From Ectocarpus siliculosus (lineage: Eukaryota > Sar > Phaeophyceae > Ectocarpales > Ectocarpaceae), in contig FN649742.1 of assembly GCA_000310025.1 (NCBI GenBank), positions 5,301,772 to 5,365,771 on the forward strand: a DNA stretch of 64,000 nt, given 5' to 3'. The notes under the pieces are model-generated. The model had not been told where the DNA came from, ran no database searches, and saw nothing but the letters and a program-made list of their open reading frames with translations. Positions 35,999 to 48,700 of this stretch are shown piece after piece. Position 1 is the stretch's first letter. The number at the start of each line of letters is the position of its first letter. Both the position numbers and the translations under genes were made by a program.

Positions 35999-36250
35999 TC
36001 ACTCCGTTGGGGCCCTGTGGTGGTGGTGGGCGAAGGGTGGTCTGCTGCTGTATTCCTCCACATCTGTTGTCGTGGAGACGGCCTTGACCGCCGCGGACAA
36101 AGCCGCAGACACAGACGACACCGAGATCACGTCCAGTGCAGCTTCTGAAGGCGTTCTCGAAAATCGCGGCTTGGGGGAACGAGAATCGATAGGCGCTCCT
36201 GGCGATGACGCCGCTGATGAAGCTGCCGGCCATGCCGCTGCTGCTGCTGG

Positions 36251-36302
<52 letters not shown>

Positions 36303-36751
36303 CCTTGCGAGTTGGTGCCATAAGCAGGCGCTGGCGTCGTCACTGCCTTCGGCGGGCGTGTGTGAGTGAGACTGTGACTGTGAAGGTGAAGGCCTCGGGT
36401 ATTAACAACATCGGCATCACCACCCGTGCCACTGGCCGGCGCTTTCTCAAGGACCGCGGTTGTGGAGCCGGAGGCAACCACAAACACCGCATCTCCATCT
36501 CCGTCGCCGGACTTCGATCCGCTGTCGCCCAGGCCTCCACCTTCGCTGCCATCCCCGCCTTTCTTGCCCTTCTGGCATTCTCTTCCCTCCGCCGGGTGCT
36601 CTTCGGTGCCCTCACTGCCATCGCGATCGCCACTGCCATCGGCATCATCTTCGTCTTCGTGAACGTCGTCAACGTCATCAGTGAACGAGCTACCCTTGTC
36701 GTCATCGTCATCGTCCTCGTCACCATCATCATCATCACCGTCTTCTTCCTC
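35999..36751 (-). other. Phosphatase fusion gene, optional 3' exon: acidic and poly-Ala tail
   Basis: Open for 250 codons after a good acceptor (pyrimidine-rich, CAG) at 36752. It continues the Asp-rich tail of the previous exon in the same phase: ...DDDDDSE joins EEEDGDDDD. The previous exon must then end at 37353, using the GTGTGA that otherwise provides Val and the stop codon. The exon encodes an Asp/Glu block, a Gly/Ser block, a 15-residue Ala run made by a CTG/CAG repeat (36253-36299 on the plus strand), and ends PTE-stop at 35999. If not spliced on, it could be part of a separate short gene. Confidence 0.6.
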
Positions 36752-39700
36752 CTGGGACGTTGAAAGACCCGAGTGGACCGAGTGGAAACAAGACTTAAGA
36801 ACAACAAACACGTGGTGTATGTAGAGGTAGACACTGCTCAAGCAGCGCTCGTGCAGCACAGCAACGACGCGTGTACAACTCAAAACACAACCACCGAGAC
36901 TGGTCGTCCCGGTGGTTCGTTCGTCTTTGTTAACAACCTCGTCATCACCCTCTGACCTCTAGGTTGCGGGCATGGATGTCGCTTGGAGTGAAAAAAGCAC
37001 TCGCCATTTTGGAATCGAAAGTGGAAAGCACATTGTAGTGAGCAAAAGACAAATGAGGCAAGGCAAGGATGTGCTGATCAGCTCAACCTCTTTCGCGTTA
37101 AAGACCGAACGCAAGCAGGAAGGGTGGGGAATGGTGATACAATTCCACTCATGTACAACACATTATTAAACCCGTCAAGTGTAGACTGGCGCCCAGAAAA
37201 AACATGGGAGGAAAGACACACAACAACAAGGACATCCAAGCGAAAAAAAACGCAACTCCGCACATATATATGTTCGATTGGATTGCGACTGTAAGTGATC
37301 AACATACACACAAACCCCGCATCCTTATTCTAGAATGGTAACGTTTTCACACCTCCGAGTCATCGTCGTCATCGCTGTCGGAGTCCCCTGGCATGGACAT
37401 CCCCGACGGCCGCTTTTTCGTGCCAGCGTGGTTGAGTGTTTTTTGGAGACCCACTCCTCCTTCGTAGTAGCACTTGAGTCGCGCCGCAAAGCAGATGAAG
37501 TCCATCAACCCTGCAGATGTGAGCAACGCACAATGGGACGTGCAAACAGATGAAAAATCATACCGTACGTATGATACAACAGATAGGACCTCTACTTGTC
37601 TTGGCATGTATTTCTACAGCAGTTGCCCCCCCCCCCCTCCCTTGGCCAGCATCAAGAGGTATCGTACGGTATGCTACACTACGTCCAAGCTATTTATTCG
37701 ATTCACGTCATCTCCATTAAATATGTGTATCAAGGCTGGGTCCAGCGCTGCTACCCTTTAGACGTCGCTGCTGGTTGGCACGAAGAAGTCCTCTGCCGCC
37801 ATGTATGCCTAGACAGAGCTGAGCCAACAAAAACGACATGGTCGCAATGATACATATCCATCTATCAAACCATCAAACATGACACATGACACATGACACA
37901 TGACACACACACACCTATCTTGCCGTCGCAGTCCACGTCGACCGCCTTTATGCAGGCCTCAATCTCTCTCTCTTGCGCGTAGTCGTCCTGTTCATCGGCG
38001 TACTCCTCCAACGCAACTCCGTCGATGAACTCACTCCCGCGCTGATGGGATGTAATCGATGTGATCGATGGGTTTCAGATGCGAGACCGACCAAGCACGC
38101 CGAAGAATGCAATGCAGACAGACGGGTCAAAATCGGTGATATGTATCATATAGAACAAGACAGGCAGGTGCATGCCATGTTGACAGGCAAGGATGGGTTG
38201 GTGTGGTGGAACGTACACATCTTTCTCGGGTGCAGGCTAAGGATTAGAGGATTAAAGGATTTTCACGCTCCACGCTCCACGCTCCAGAGGCAAGCCAACA
38301 AGACAAGCACAGTAAAAACCCACTCTCAACTGCCCAACGTGATGATGAAACAAAACAAAACAAAACACAAGCACACCACACTGCTGCTTACTGGCAACAC
38401 AGCCAACATCTCGATTGACGTTGGGCACTGCAGCGCGAACATGCACCCCACGCATGAGGCATCCAAGAGGGTGAGCATGGATGATACAAGCCGCTACGCT
38501 TGACGCCACCAACCAAAATAGCTCGAAACGTGCGACTTGCAGTACTTCTCCTTCGCTATGCACCACGGCGTACGACTATTACAATACTTCATTCTCTCTT
38601 ACTCCTGTGCTGCTGTACTGTAGTGCTGTACCTGGTCCATGAGGGCGAAGAGAAGCTTGAGCCCCAGGATTTCGGCGTGCGTGAAGGCGCAGTCCTCCTG
38701 TCGTATCGCATTAAATCGCATCAAATCGCATCAAATCGTATCATGTCATCGCATGTCATGGCACAAAGGCACGCAGGATTAGAAAGATACACAGAAAAAA
38801 GAGGATGGCCACAGAAGAAGCAAACATATGTAGGCATTGATGATTGATTATGCTACAATGACGTCACATCCTGTCATCATGATCATGATCACGGAGGGAC
38901 GGTGTCCACGCCAGTTGGACCACCAACACGGTGCACATGTTAAAATAAAGGGTATCCTTCTGAGCAGAGACTAGCACTGTTTAAATGCGAAGAAAGCAAA
39001 AACGTTGTGGCATAAATCACGATACACGCAGGGAAACACGTATGTTAATAAAAACAACAAACTATGGGCAAACGACACAACAGGGCCTACACCCTGTTCG
39101 AAAAGCGACTTAGCTGGGCATACACAGATTCACAGCGTCAAATGAGCTCAGTTGATTGGTCAATGTCCACATTCACCCTGCCGTGTCCCAAAATACCCCG
39201 GTGTGTACCCTGCCACGGCTACTTTTCTCGAGCACCGTAGAAACCTTGATCGCAGCAAATGTACCCTGATCTGACGGTTCCTAATCCATATGCATAGCAC
39301 GAATCAATTGATCAATTTCTAATCCAACCATAGGATAGCAACCAAGCAGTAACCAAACCAACCATGGCTGGCACAGCACATTTCCGCTGGTAAAGAAACC
39401 GACAAGTTATGCAGAATGCGAGATACGAGTCACGCTCAGAACGCGACCGATCCAGCATGGTGGAAAGGTGGTAGGACTCTGCATGTTGCGGATGGATGTG
39501 TGGCGGCAAGGAGCTCGTGGCGGCGGAGCAGTGGAAGGACACACACACCACACACGACGAACGAATCATCATGGAAAAAATGAGCGTACTACCCTACCTA
39601 CAACACAGGAGGTTGGACGTGCCACAACATACCACAGACCCGCGCTGGAGCAGCGGAGGCTTTATGGACTGCACTCAGAACCCAATTCTGATGCTAGGCT

Positions 39701-42700
39701 GTGTGGGGTCTGAAGAGCATAGTACGTACAAGGCGTAGATGAATGTCGGCGTGGGATGGGTAAATAGACGTGTAATTCTTGCTCCGCCACTCGCTCCTTC
39801 CATCATGATTCGCTCGGAATGTATATGTCCTACCACCTTTCCGCCACCACGAGCTCGTGGTCACACATCCACCTCACACGACATATGCCTTCTTTCAACC
39901 ATGCTGGATCAATCGCGTTCTGAGCATGATGGCTCGTATCTCGCACACTTCGCAACTTGTCGGTTGCTTTCCCAACGGAAATGTGCTGTGTGCCAGCCAT
40001 GGTTGGTTTCGATCGGAATGAGTCAAGGGTTGGTTGCTGTCCTGCGGTTGAATATGAAATTGAAAAATTGATTCGTGCGATGCATATGGACACTGGTTCG
40101 GGAACGTCAGATCAGGGTACATTTGCTGAAATCAAGGTATCTACAATTCTGGAGACAAGTGGCCGTGGCAGGGTATACACACCCCCGGGGTATTTGGCAC
40201 ATGGCAGGGTGACACTGGATGTTGACCAATCAGCTGGGCTCGTTTGACGCTGTCAAAATGTTTATGCCCGGCTGAGTCGCTTTTCGACCAGGGTACACCT
40301 TGCCGTGTCGTTCGCCCCATGAAAGCTTTCAAGTTCGGCATAGTATAATGGTACGAAGTATAATGGTACATGGTATGGCAAAATGGTACAGGTAAACCAC
40401 CAACGCGATCCCTACGATAGAGGTACAGTACAACAGAGGTGTGTCGAACAACAGCCAAGACCAAACCAGTAATATAGTAATATAGTATAGTAACATTTCC
40501 AATCTGACATGTTTCGGAAAACTCTCATGAGACAGGGAGAGAACAGATACAGACGCAGGCAGAGCCAGCTCGATCAAATACTACTACAATAAACCTGCAT
40601 GAGGCAAACCTGCCCTAATATAGCAACTGCACGCGGTCTGATCTATCCCTATCCCTATCTATCTATCCATCTATCTCCTCGAGGAAGAAAATGTGACCCA
40701 ACTCATGTGACTCATCTCACCGCAAGAGTGCCCCTTCGAGTGAGAGTGGGCGGCGAGGGAATATTCTTCTCCTTCTCCTTGTCGTGGCCATCATAATCAT
40801 AGCCCACGCCTTGCACGCCTTTCTCGTTGTCCGAGGTCTGTTCCAAGGATGCCGATGGCGCCGTGGCGCTCGAGCCGGCTTCTTGGGGCAAAGTCGTCGT
40901 CGTTGATCTAGACGGTCACAACGTCGCAACCGGCAGAGACAAACACGCCACACCCACATAATCGGAGTCAGAACGCATCGAACCCGCCGCAGATTCGATC
41001 ATTTAATAATTCGGAACGAAATGTACGATGCTGTTCAGGCAGGAAAACCCCCAGAGCACCCACCGTCGTGAGGTGGCGAAAACAAACAACATGACACAGC
41101 AACCCCCTCTCTTCTCTTCTCTTCTCTTCTCTTCTCTTCTCTTCTCTTCTCTTTTATTCTCTTCTCTTCCTCGCACGACCTTACAAGGAACATCACATGA
41201 GTCAGTCGCTACAGTACGTCTCTCTTTTTTTATTCCCTCCGATCCAACCCTCCGGTTTCGTAAGCGACGTTTGGTGAAACAAACACTTGCAGCTGGCTTC
41301 TGCTGTCACGGAAAGTCCACAACCACGCGTGACGTATCTCCAGTCCAGTAACGCAGTCACGCGGAGCCACCATATGCATGTGTATACTTGTAGGCGTCTG
41401 CGAGGGGGCTAGGCTACACCGCGTGCTACATCACAAATCACGTCTCTTCCTGCCTCAAACACACAACATTTTCTGTGAACTACGATATTGAGAAACTAGC
41501 AGCCGGTAGTGCCAGTGGCATGGCGCCGGGTAAAGCCACACCACGCTGCATTGTACCAACTTGCATCCTCTAATAGTGAGCCAATAGCCCATTCGCTCGG
41601 ATAAAAAATGTACTACATACATATAGACGACCACACGGTTAGCTGTGCTGGGCAAGTTGAGAGATACGCATACAATACTGTACCTGGAATCAATCATCGC
41701 AGAGCCTCCAGACGCCGCTTGCTGAGGAGCATCATGAATCATTAATACGAGCATCGCCAGTGGAGTGTGAGTGAAAATAAAACGGGTACAGCGTGAGCGT
41801 AGAGCAAGTGTCAGCGTACAGATGGATGCAACGTCAACGCGGCGTGGGCGATAGCTGCCTAGCCTAGCCTAAGGGCTCACTTCGTGACCACGTCCCGCCA
41901 TCTCGAAACAAAGGTATCATAGGTATCACAGGTATTGTATCGCCTCGAGACAAAAGAAGTATATACTTACGAAGTAGTCTAGCACCGGATTTCGGGGGGA
42001 GGGGATCCCCACTTCTTCATGCTTCCTTGTCCTAGAACATTAACATGACGTGCTTCCTTGTACTACAACACAGCGTACGGAAAAACGAGCCGCACGATGA
42101 CTGGCGTCTAGGGACAAGAGCAAATCTGATAATAATGTAATAATTCATGACACACGACTAGGCCAGTCGGTCAATATTTCTAGTCTTCATACCTCTCCGT
42201 CAGCCTCGCCACCCAGGGTTGATCGTCGCCGGCCCTGCTGAGGCGATGATGCATCGTCGTCATCGTCGCTCTTGCCCTGGAGAGAGGTCGAGTGCCATGG
42301 CGCAGACGACTTCCCGAGCTTGCCAACGCCGCGACGAACACCAACATCGCCTGCGACGTTCGTTCAACGTTCGTTCAACGCAAACCCCACAGGGGACGGG
42401 CGCAAAACACCAGCAACCAAAGGTGAGTTTTGTGTACTGCTGTGTACCGTGTTGATGGCATCATGCACCACTTGGTGGATGGAGATACGCAGAGTGGCCA
42501 TAATGGACCAAGACCACGTTTGTCAGCTATCTACCTATCTACCAGTATTTAGCATATATGCATATACGTCGCAGCCCATCTGCGGAGGGCGCACGAAGCA
42601 CGCAACAGATTCGTCACGAAAAGTGATGTTGCACCAAGTCTTTCTTTCGAGCATACAGCACAACACAACGAGAGCAGCAAGGAAAACACCTGTTATACCG

Positions 42701-45700
42701 TGCACTTATACTTCGTATGCATAGCTTGCAGCCTCAATACCATCGCGGGCAACATAAACATGGACCTGCTGCACACCCCCTTAGACAGCACCGGCAACAC
42801 CTTGCACGGTACCTTCATTGCCTTGCAAAAATGGCATGTCACCAAGATCGCGTCGTGTGCACAGAGCAATACACATCACCAAGCGACCAGGACATGTCGG
42901 ATGTTGGACTCATTCGCCGTAAAACGCCAAACCAGAATCAAGACAAAAACAAACAAAAAATACAACAAACCAACCGACGGACGGACCTGATTGCGCCAAG
43001 CCCGGGGGGGGAGGCGGCGGGAACTTTCCGTTGTTTGAGGCGGAGGTGTTGGAAGAATGCCTTCTCGGCGACACGATGGACGTCTTCTTGCCGCCGCTGT
43101 TGGACCTGCTCTGTCCCACCCAAGGCGCCCCACGGGCCGCGATGTGAATGTGACCGGTGCCATCGCCTCCCTTGCCTATCCCTCCACCCTTTTTGTCGTC
43201 CCTTCCGAACACTCGGCCCGGGGGGGCCTTCCCGCCCCACATGGGAGGGGGCGATCCGGCCACCTACGGCAGGTAAGGAAAGAAGGAAAGAAGGAAAGAA
43301 GGATAGTATGTAGTCACTATCCGTGCGTTGTCGTGTGCCGTGAATCGCGTGCATAGGAGGCACATTTTGCGCCGGAGTGTTCTCGTGGAATTGTATGTAT
43401 AGCTGCGGCGGTGGTTGTCAGCGATACCGGTATGACACGGCATTGTGTTCTCCGCTGAACTGCTTGCTGCTGTACCAAAACCCTAGCCCTAAGGTCAAGC
43501 ATCAAGACATCAAGCAAGACGACCGACCGAGCACCTTGTCCACCCAGATGCGGCGGGCGAGAGCGGAGTCCTTTACCCTCGTCAGCTTGGAGGCCACCGT
43601 ATCGCTGCGAGTCCGCTTCGTGAGTGCTTCGAACACCTGCATGAACGGTATTTGCAATACATGAAGTACAACAAAGCCACGCCCGTAACATTCCACACCC
43701 GGCGTTAGCGTTAAGATGATGACAGGCAACCATAGCCATGATCATTACTGTGACCTTGACCATGCGTCGGTGGGTGAGACATCCAACTCCACAACCCATG
43801 CTGTTGTCCTAGCTATGGAGGGTAGGTTCAGCTCGTGCTTGTGCCACGCGGTCACGGCATTTTCATGCGTGGGGCATGTGCATTCAACAACAAAAAAATC
43901 GACGCACACCTACGCATCAACGCCAACGTGACTATTCGCCATGCCTGCCTGCAGCAGGTCTAAGAGCTCGGTGATCAAAGTGATCCAATCCAATCCAGGC
44001 AATAGACCTGATCGACTTCCAGGTCGATACCTTGTGTCACGTACTTGCCCAATTAATTTCATCATCTAGCTAAATTCAACACACTCACGTTGATCTTTTG
44101 CTTGGTACTGTTTGGCGCGCCGGCCGTGCTAGGGCTGCCCGTGGCCGCCTTCGCCTTTGCTTTGGACTCGATCGATGCCTTCATCTGAGACACGATGCCC
44201 CCTGAACCACTGCCGTTTCGAACGTGCAACTGGCGGTGCGACAGCAACGGCAACGAAAACAGAACCAAGAAGGGCCAAGTGAAACAAACAGCAGGGCCAG
44301 CAAACTCGCACGTGGTGCATCACGAACTAATTTGGACCACCCGACTTGCTGGCTGTATGCATGATGCATACATGAGCGCTCTGGCACGACCCCCAACCGC
44401 CAGTGTCGATCCGATGACTTAGGCTGCTTCAAACACTAATTGGCTAACTAGTCCATGCACACGCTCGGGGGTGAATCTGGCGGTAGTGGTAGTGTTTGTT
44501 CTATGTCAAATAAGGAAAATCGAGTGATGATGCCCGGAAAAATTCCACGGCGAGTGTGTTCCACGAGCCTGGAACAATGTAGTATCGCAAGTGTCTTCAA
44601 ACAAAAAAGGGGACCGATACACATCAAGACAACCAACACCAACACCAACAAGATCACGGGTCACTCAGTCACCCTACCAAACCGCCCACCGGGAAGGCAG
44701 CGAAATAAGCCGATGGATCATCATCCTACGTAAATGTTTGCTTGAGATGGCGAGATCGGGTTGCAGTTGCAATCGTCTAACCAACGCCACATCACCATGA
44801 GACGACGTGCTACCGTTGCTCTCCCTCCTGTCCATGAGTCCATTCACCAATCCATCCATCTGTCTGTGTCAGGTCTCACCTTTCGCCTCTCTGCCCGAGC
44901 CTTGTGTTCGAAGATGTTGGTGATCTGCATCACGGTGCTGCTGGGCTTTCCCATGTCAACCGGGAGAGGCGCCGCGTGTCCCGCTCCAGGCCCACCCCTC
45001 GCCGCGGGATCGAACCTGTTTCGAAGCTCACTCACCTGTCCACAAGTAAGACAAGTAAGGCATAGGTATCAATCACATGACGCGACACGTGTCACACACA
45101 TCAAAATACAGAATACGCCGATGACACTCGATAGCGAGTGCACCACACGCAAAACACACAACAAGGAAGTCATAGAAAGGTTGGTCTCGCATGACGCCAT
45201 CAAGTCAACTCAACACCAGGATAGACCAGGGCGTGGGAGCAACACCGAAACCGCATGAGAGCTATCTGTAATAGCACTCCTGCTCTGAGAAAGGGGATAG
45301 GGGATAGGCAACGTTCGTTCTGGTCGTATCGCATCGAGCGGATACAAGAAAAGCGCAAGGATAAAAGTCTACAGTTAGCCTTTCCACCACAGGCCCGGGG
45401 ATGCAGAGTCACTCCCCCTTCCCCCAGTCCAGCCCAGCCCAGCCAGCCCAGTCCTCACCGTGATCTTAGTGGTGGAGTGAACGAGCGAGCTCACGCTGGA
45501 GGGCGTGTTGGCCTTGGTGCTGAGCCTACTGACACCCTCGTCCTCGCACGACTCGATACGAGCGTTTAGGTAGTCGGGGTGCAACTCGTTGATCCTGGGA
45601 GTCAAGTCAAGTCAAGTCAAGTCAAGTCAAGTCAAGTCAAGGAAGTCAAAGAGAGTCAAGGGGTTTGGTTGGCTGGTTTCGTTTGCGTCGAATGTCTAAT

Positions 45701-48700
45701 ATGTTCGAGTCGAGCCAAGCTAAAGTTTTATTCCTCGGCATCGCAAGTCAAACCAAACGTTGGCTGTCACAGGGTTAGATGGCAGTCTCTTGTCTTTTGT
45801 GCCTCATGAACTTGTACTGACTACGACCCGGTCCCTTTGCGTTCTGGTCTCCACCGGACCGTACTGTACTGTACCCATGTGGAGTGATGTGGAGTGGCAA
45901 GAGAACGAACGCACTCAACCAAACTACGTCTAGCCGATGCCTCCTCTACGAGGTCGTTGCTTCCAACTTGCCCCAAGATTTACGCTATTTTGTGCTAAAT
46001 GTGCTGAGAGCACGGTTCGAAACAGACCCCAAGGGCTCGAAATCAATCAAAGGCATGAACAGGTGTACCGTGCACGTTCTTACACAGCAGTACCAAGACT
46101 GCGACTCGATCAGGAAGAAACGCTGAAAAATAAACCTTTACATATGTCTTACGGTCTCTAACTCTGCTTGCTCTCACCTGTCGTGCGCCGCCTCAAGCTC
46201 GTACAGGTCATGCGCTGTCAAGCTCCGGTCCTTTCTCGCCTGACAACAAGAACAGAACAAGAACAGAACAAGACCAGGAACAAGAACAAAACCACGAGAT
46301 GGAAACCATCAAACTCGATGGACGAACGAACGGACGAACGGACGAACGAACGAACGAACGAACCAAAAGAAGACCGCAAAGCCGTGCATTGCACATGGCT
46401 ACACACCGAAAAATGCACAGAAGGTCTCTGTTCCTCTTCGAACAAAACAAGGCCTCCGCAATCAAACTCCCCAGGTTTGTCTACAGAGCGTCGACCTCTA
46501 TTGACCTTGTCCTGTCAACCAACTGAACTCTTTGCATCCATACTTAGCATGCATAGGACCCCGGTACAAGCGATCGTTGGGACATTGTCGGCCAGCCATG
46601 CGTAATCGTGTCAGACATGACTAAGACATGCCAGTCATTGCCCCTCCACTCCACTCCACTCCACTCCACTCCACTACATTATCTCGCCCGTACTCCTGTA
46701 GTTCACCTGGGGTGGGCTGGAGGGATCAGATCCCTTGGTAGATGCCTCGTGCTCCGAAGCCATGTCACCTCCGACGGAGCATCCCGTACCCACAACACTG
46801 CTCGATTCGCTAGCCTCACCGCCGTCCTATGCATATGAGACCAAGACGCCCACAAAAAAAGGCGACACATCGTTCGGTACCAGACTTTTCAAACCAGAGG
46901 GTGTTCAAAAATACGGGGAGCTCAGAAAGTGCATATACCGCAAGCTGAAAAACAACCATGTGCCATCAAGAAGAACAGCTGTAACAATGCGAGTCAGTGT
47001 CATATCGCCACCACGGAAGTAGGTTTGCATATGCAATATGGATGGATAGGTCGGTTCGATGATAGCTGGACCATGCGTCCACCCCCGTCTCGTCTTGATG
47101 ACATTGATGACATGACTGGTATCTGACAGTCGTTGTTCACCTCAAGGGGTTGTGCCGGCCCCATCCTTCCCGCAAGCTTCACAAAGTCCCGGAAGGTGGT
47201 GGGCATGTAGGGGCAAGACTCGATCAGCGCCGTCAGGTGCACCTCAGACCTGCCATCATGTCATCATGTCATCATATCAACATGTCAATGTGGAAAATAA
47301 TCAACCATCAAGTCAAAGCCAGAGCAACACCAGCGCTTACAACACGTCCAAGAACCCCTCCAGCATGCAGCGAGCGGCACAGAAGGATTGAGCCATCCAA
47401 CTACCTGAGGTACATCATCAAGCAGAATGCTAGTACTCCTCGACCATCAGAGCAAACGGCACGCAGCAGTACTGTACCTACTCGTATGACATTCGTACCG
47501 TACAAGAAAACCGCAGTCTTGGCAACAATAACAAATCAACAGCACACACAGACGGTGCCGCTCTTTAGCGATACTGCAACATCAATACTGTAGATCGATA
47601 GGGGATGTGGGCGTCTTCTACTTTCAAAAAGATAACCCGCAAGGTCGTGGTCTCAATTCGGTGCCACACCACAGCAAGACGCAGCAAGGACTGCTGTTGT
47701 CAACCAAATCCTATGCATATGCATGGGCATGTGCATAGCCTAGGGTTACAACGACACGGACCGAGGCATGGCTGTTGTACCGCCGCCCCAAGTATCGACA
47801 CATCGACACACCCTCCCATCTCTGGCTGCTCTACTAAAACCACACTAAAACAAGTCATGACATTTGATGGCATGGGGTTCCACACATGGCATGAACGGCA
47901 CCTATGTACCTATGTATACTAACCTGTCTGGGCGGTTGAGCCTGTCCGGGTGATCGACACACTCGAAGTGCTCCACCTGCGGCTCTAGTTCCTCACACAG
48001 AAGCTCAAGCACCGCCGCCCTGCACCCCACAAAACAAAACGGCGTCATGTCAACATCGAGTACAATGGCAAGTACACCGTGTTTGTAAGGAGCACCGGAA
48101 AGGTATGGCTGGGCGGGCAACGAAGCGGCGGTACAGTATTAAGGGCATAGCACACTGCACCGGACCATTGGATCGGTGCGACGTTGGACCGCGCCAGCAT
48201 GCGCAGAGCGATTGCATACACCTATTTGCCATCGCCCGATTCAAGACTTGAAGGCTATACTAGAGCGTCAACATATCATCGGGGGTGCGGCGTTGTCAAA
48301 CTTAATACGTAGGAAAATAGAAAAGACGAGAAATGAATTCCTTCGGGCCGGGTAGGAAGGAAATCGAAACGAGCACGAGGCGTAACGCTACTTTATCCCA
48401 CAGGCGCGGCTGTCGTGCACACATCCAGTGCTGTAGTGCTAGTGCAATAGTACTGGTGTAAGTGATTGGTAGGAAGAAACGTGACTGGAGATCCATCCCA
48501 TCCCTTTCCTTTCATCTCATTTTCTCTCACCTGTTGCCGTATCTATCGCAGTAGTTGGGGGCCGAGAAGACGGTGATGACAGGAGGAAGCTCCTTGTCGC
48601 CATCTGGAAAAAAAAAAGAACAGCCCAGATCGCACACGCAGCGCGTATCCGCGATTGCAGAGAACGACATGCAAAGTCCAGCGAGAGTCAGGGGGTGCGG

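Larger units (their letters stand above)
40721..47249 (-). other. Phosphatase fusion gene, long Ser/Lys-rich regulatory region
   Basis: Exons 47141-47249, 46707-46826, 46178-46239, 45459-45594, 44880-45035, 44089-44229, 43535-43636, 42987-43263, 42193-42350, 41684-41721 and 40721-40907, all phase-consistent. The region is mostly low complexity (Ser, Gly, Lys, Pro), so likely disordered. It has two helical islands: [20 protein letters not shown] near residues 690-709 and [20 protein letters not shown] near 850-869. In calcineurin A the corresponding region carries the regulatory-subunit helix, calmodulin site and autoinhibitory segment. I cannot match any of these here. The basic helix at 850-883 is the best candidate for a calmodulin-like partner site, as inference only. 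Confidence 0.75.

Noticed and set aside
36305-36763. Plus-strand frame of 152 codons with membrane-like Ile/Val runs
   Set aside because: It is the complement of the Asp/Ser/Gly-rich minus-strand exon; GAC/GAT repeats read backwards as Val/Ile, giving false hydrophobicity.
45598-46675. Short-period arrays that might suggest a CRISPR
   Set aside because: Units of 4-5 bases without spacers in a eukaryotic intron; simple repeats.
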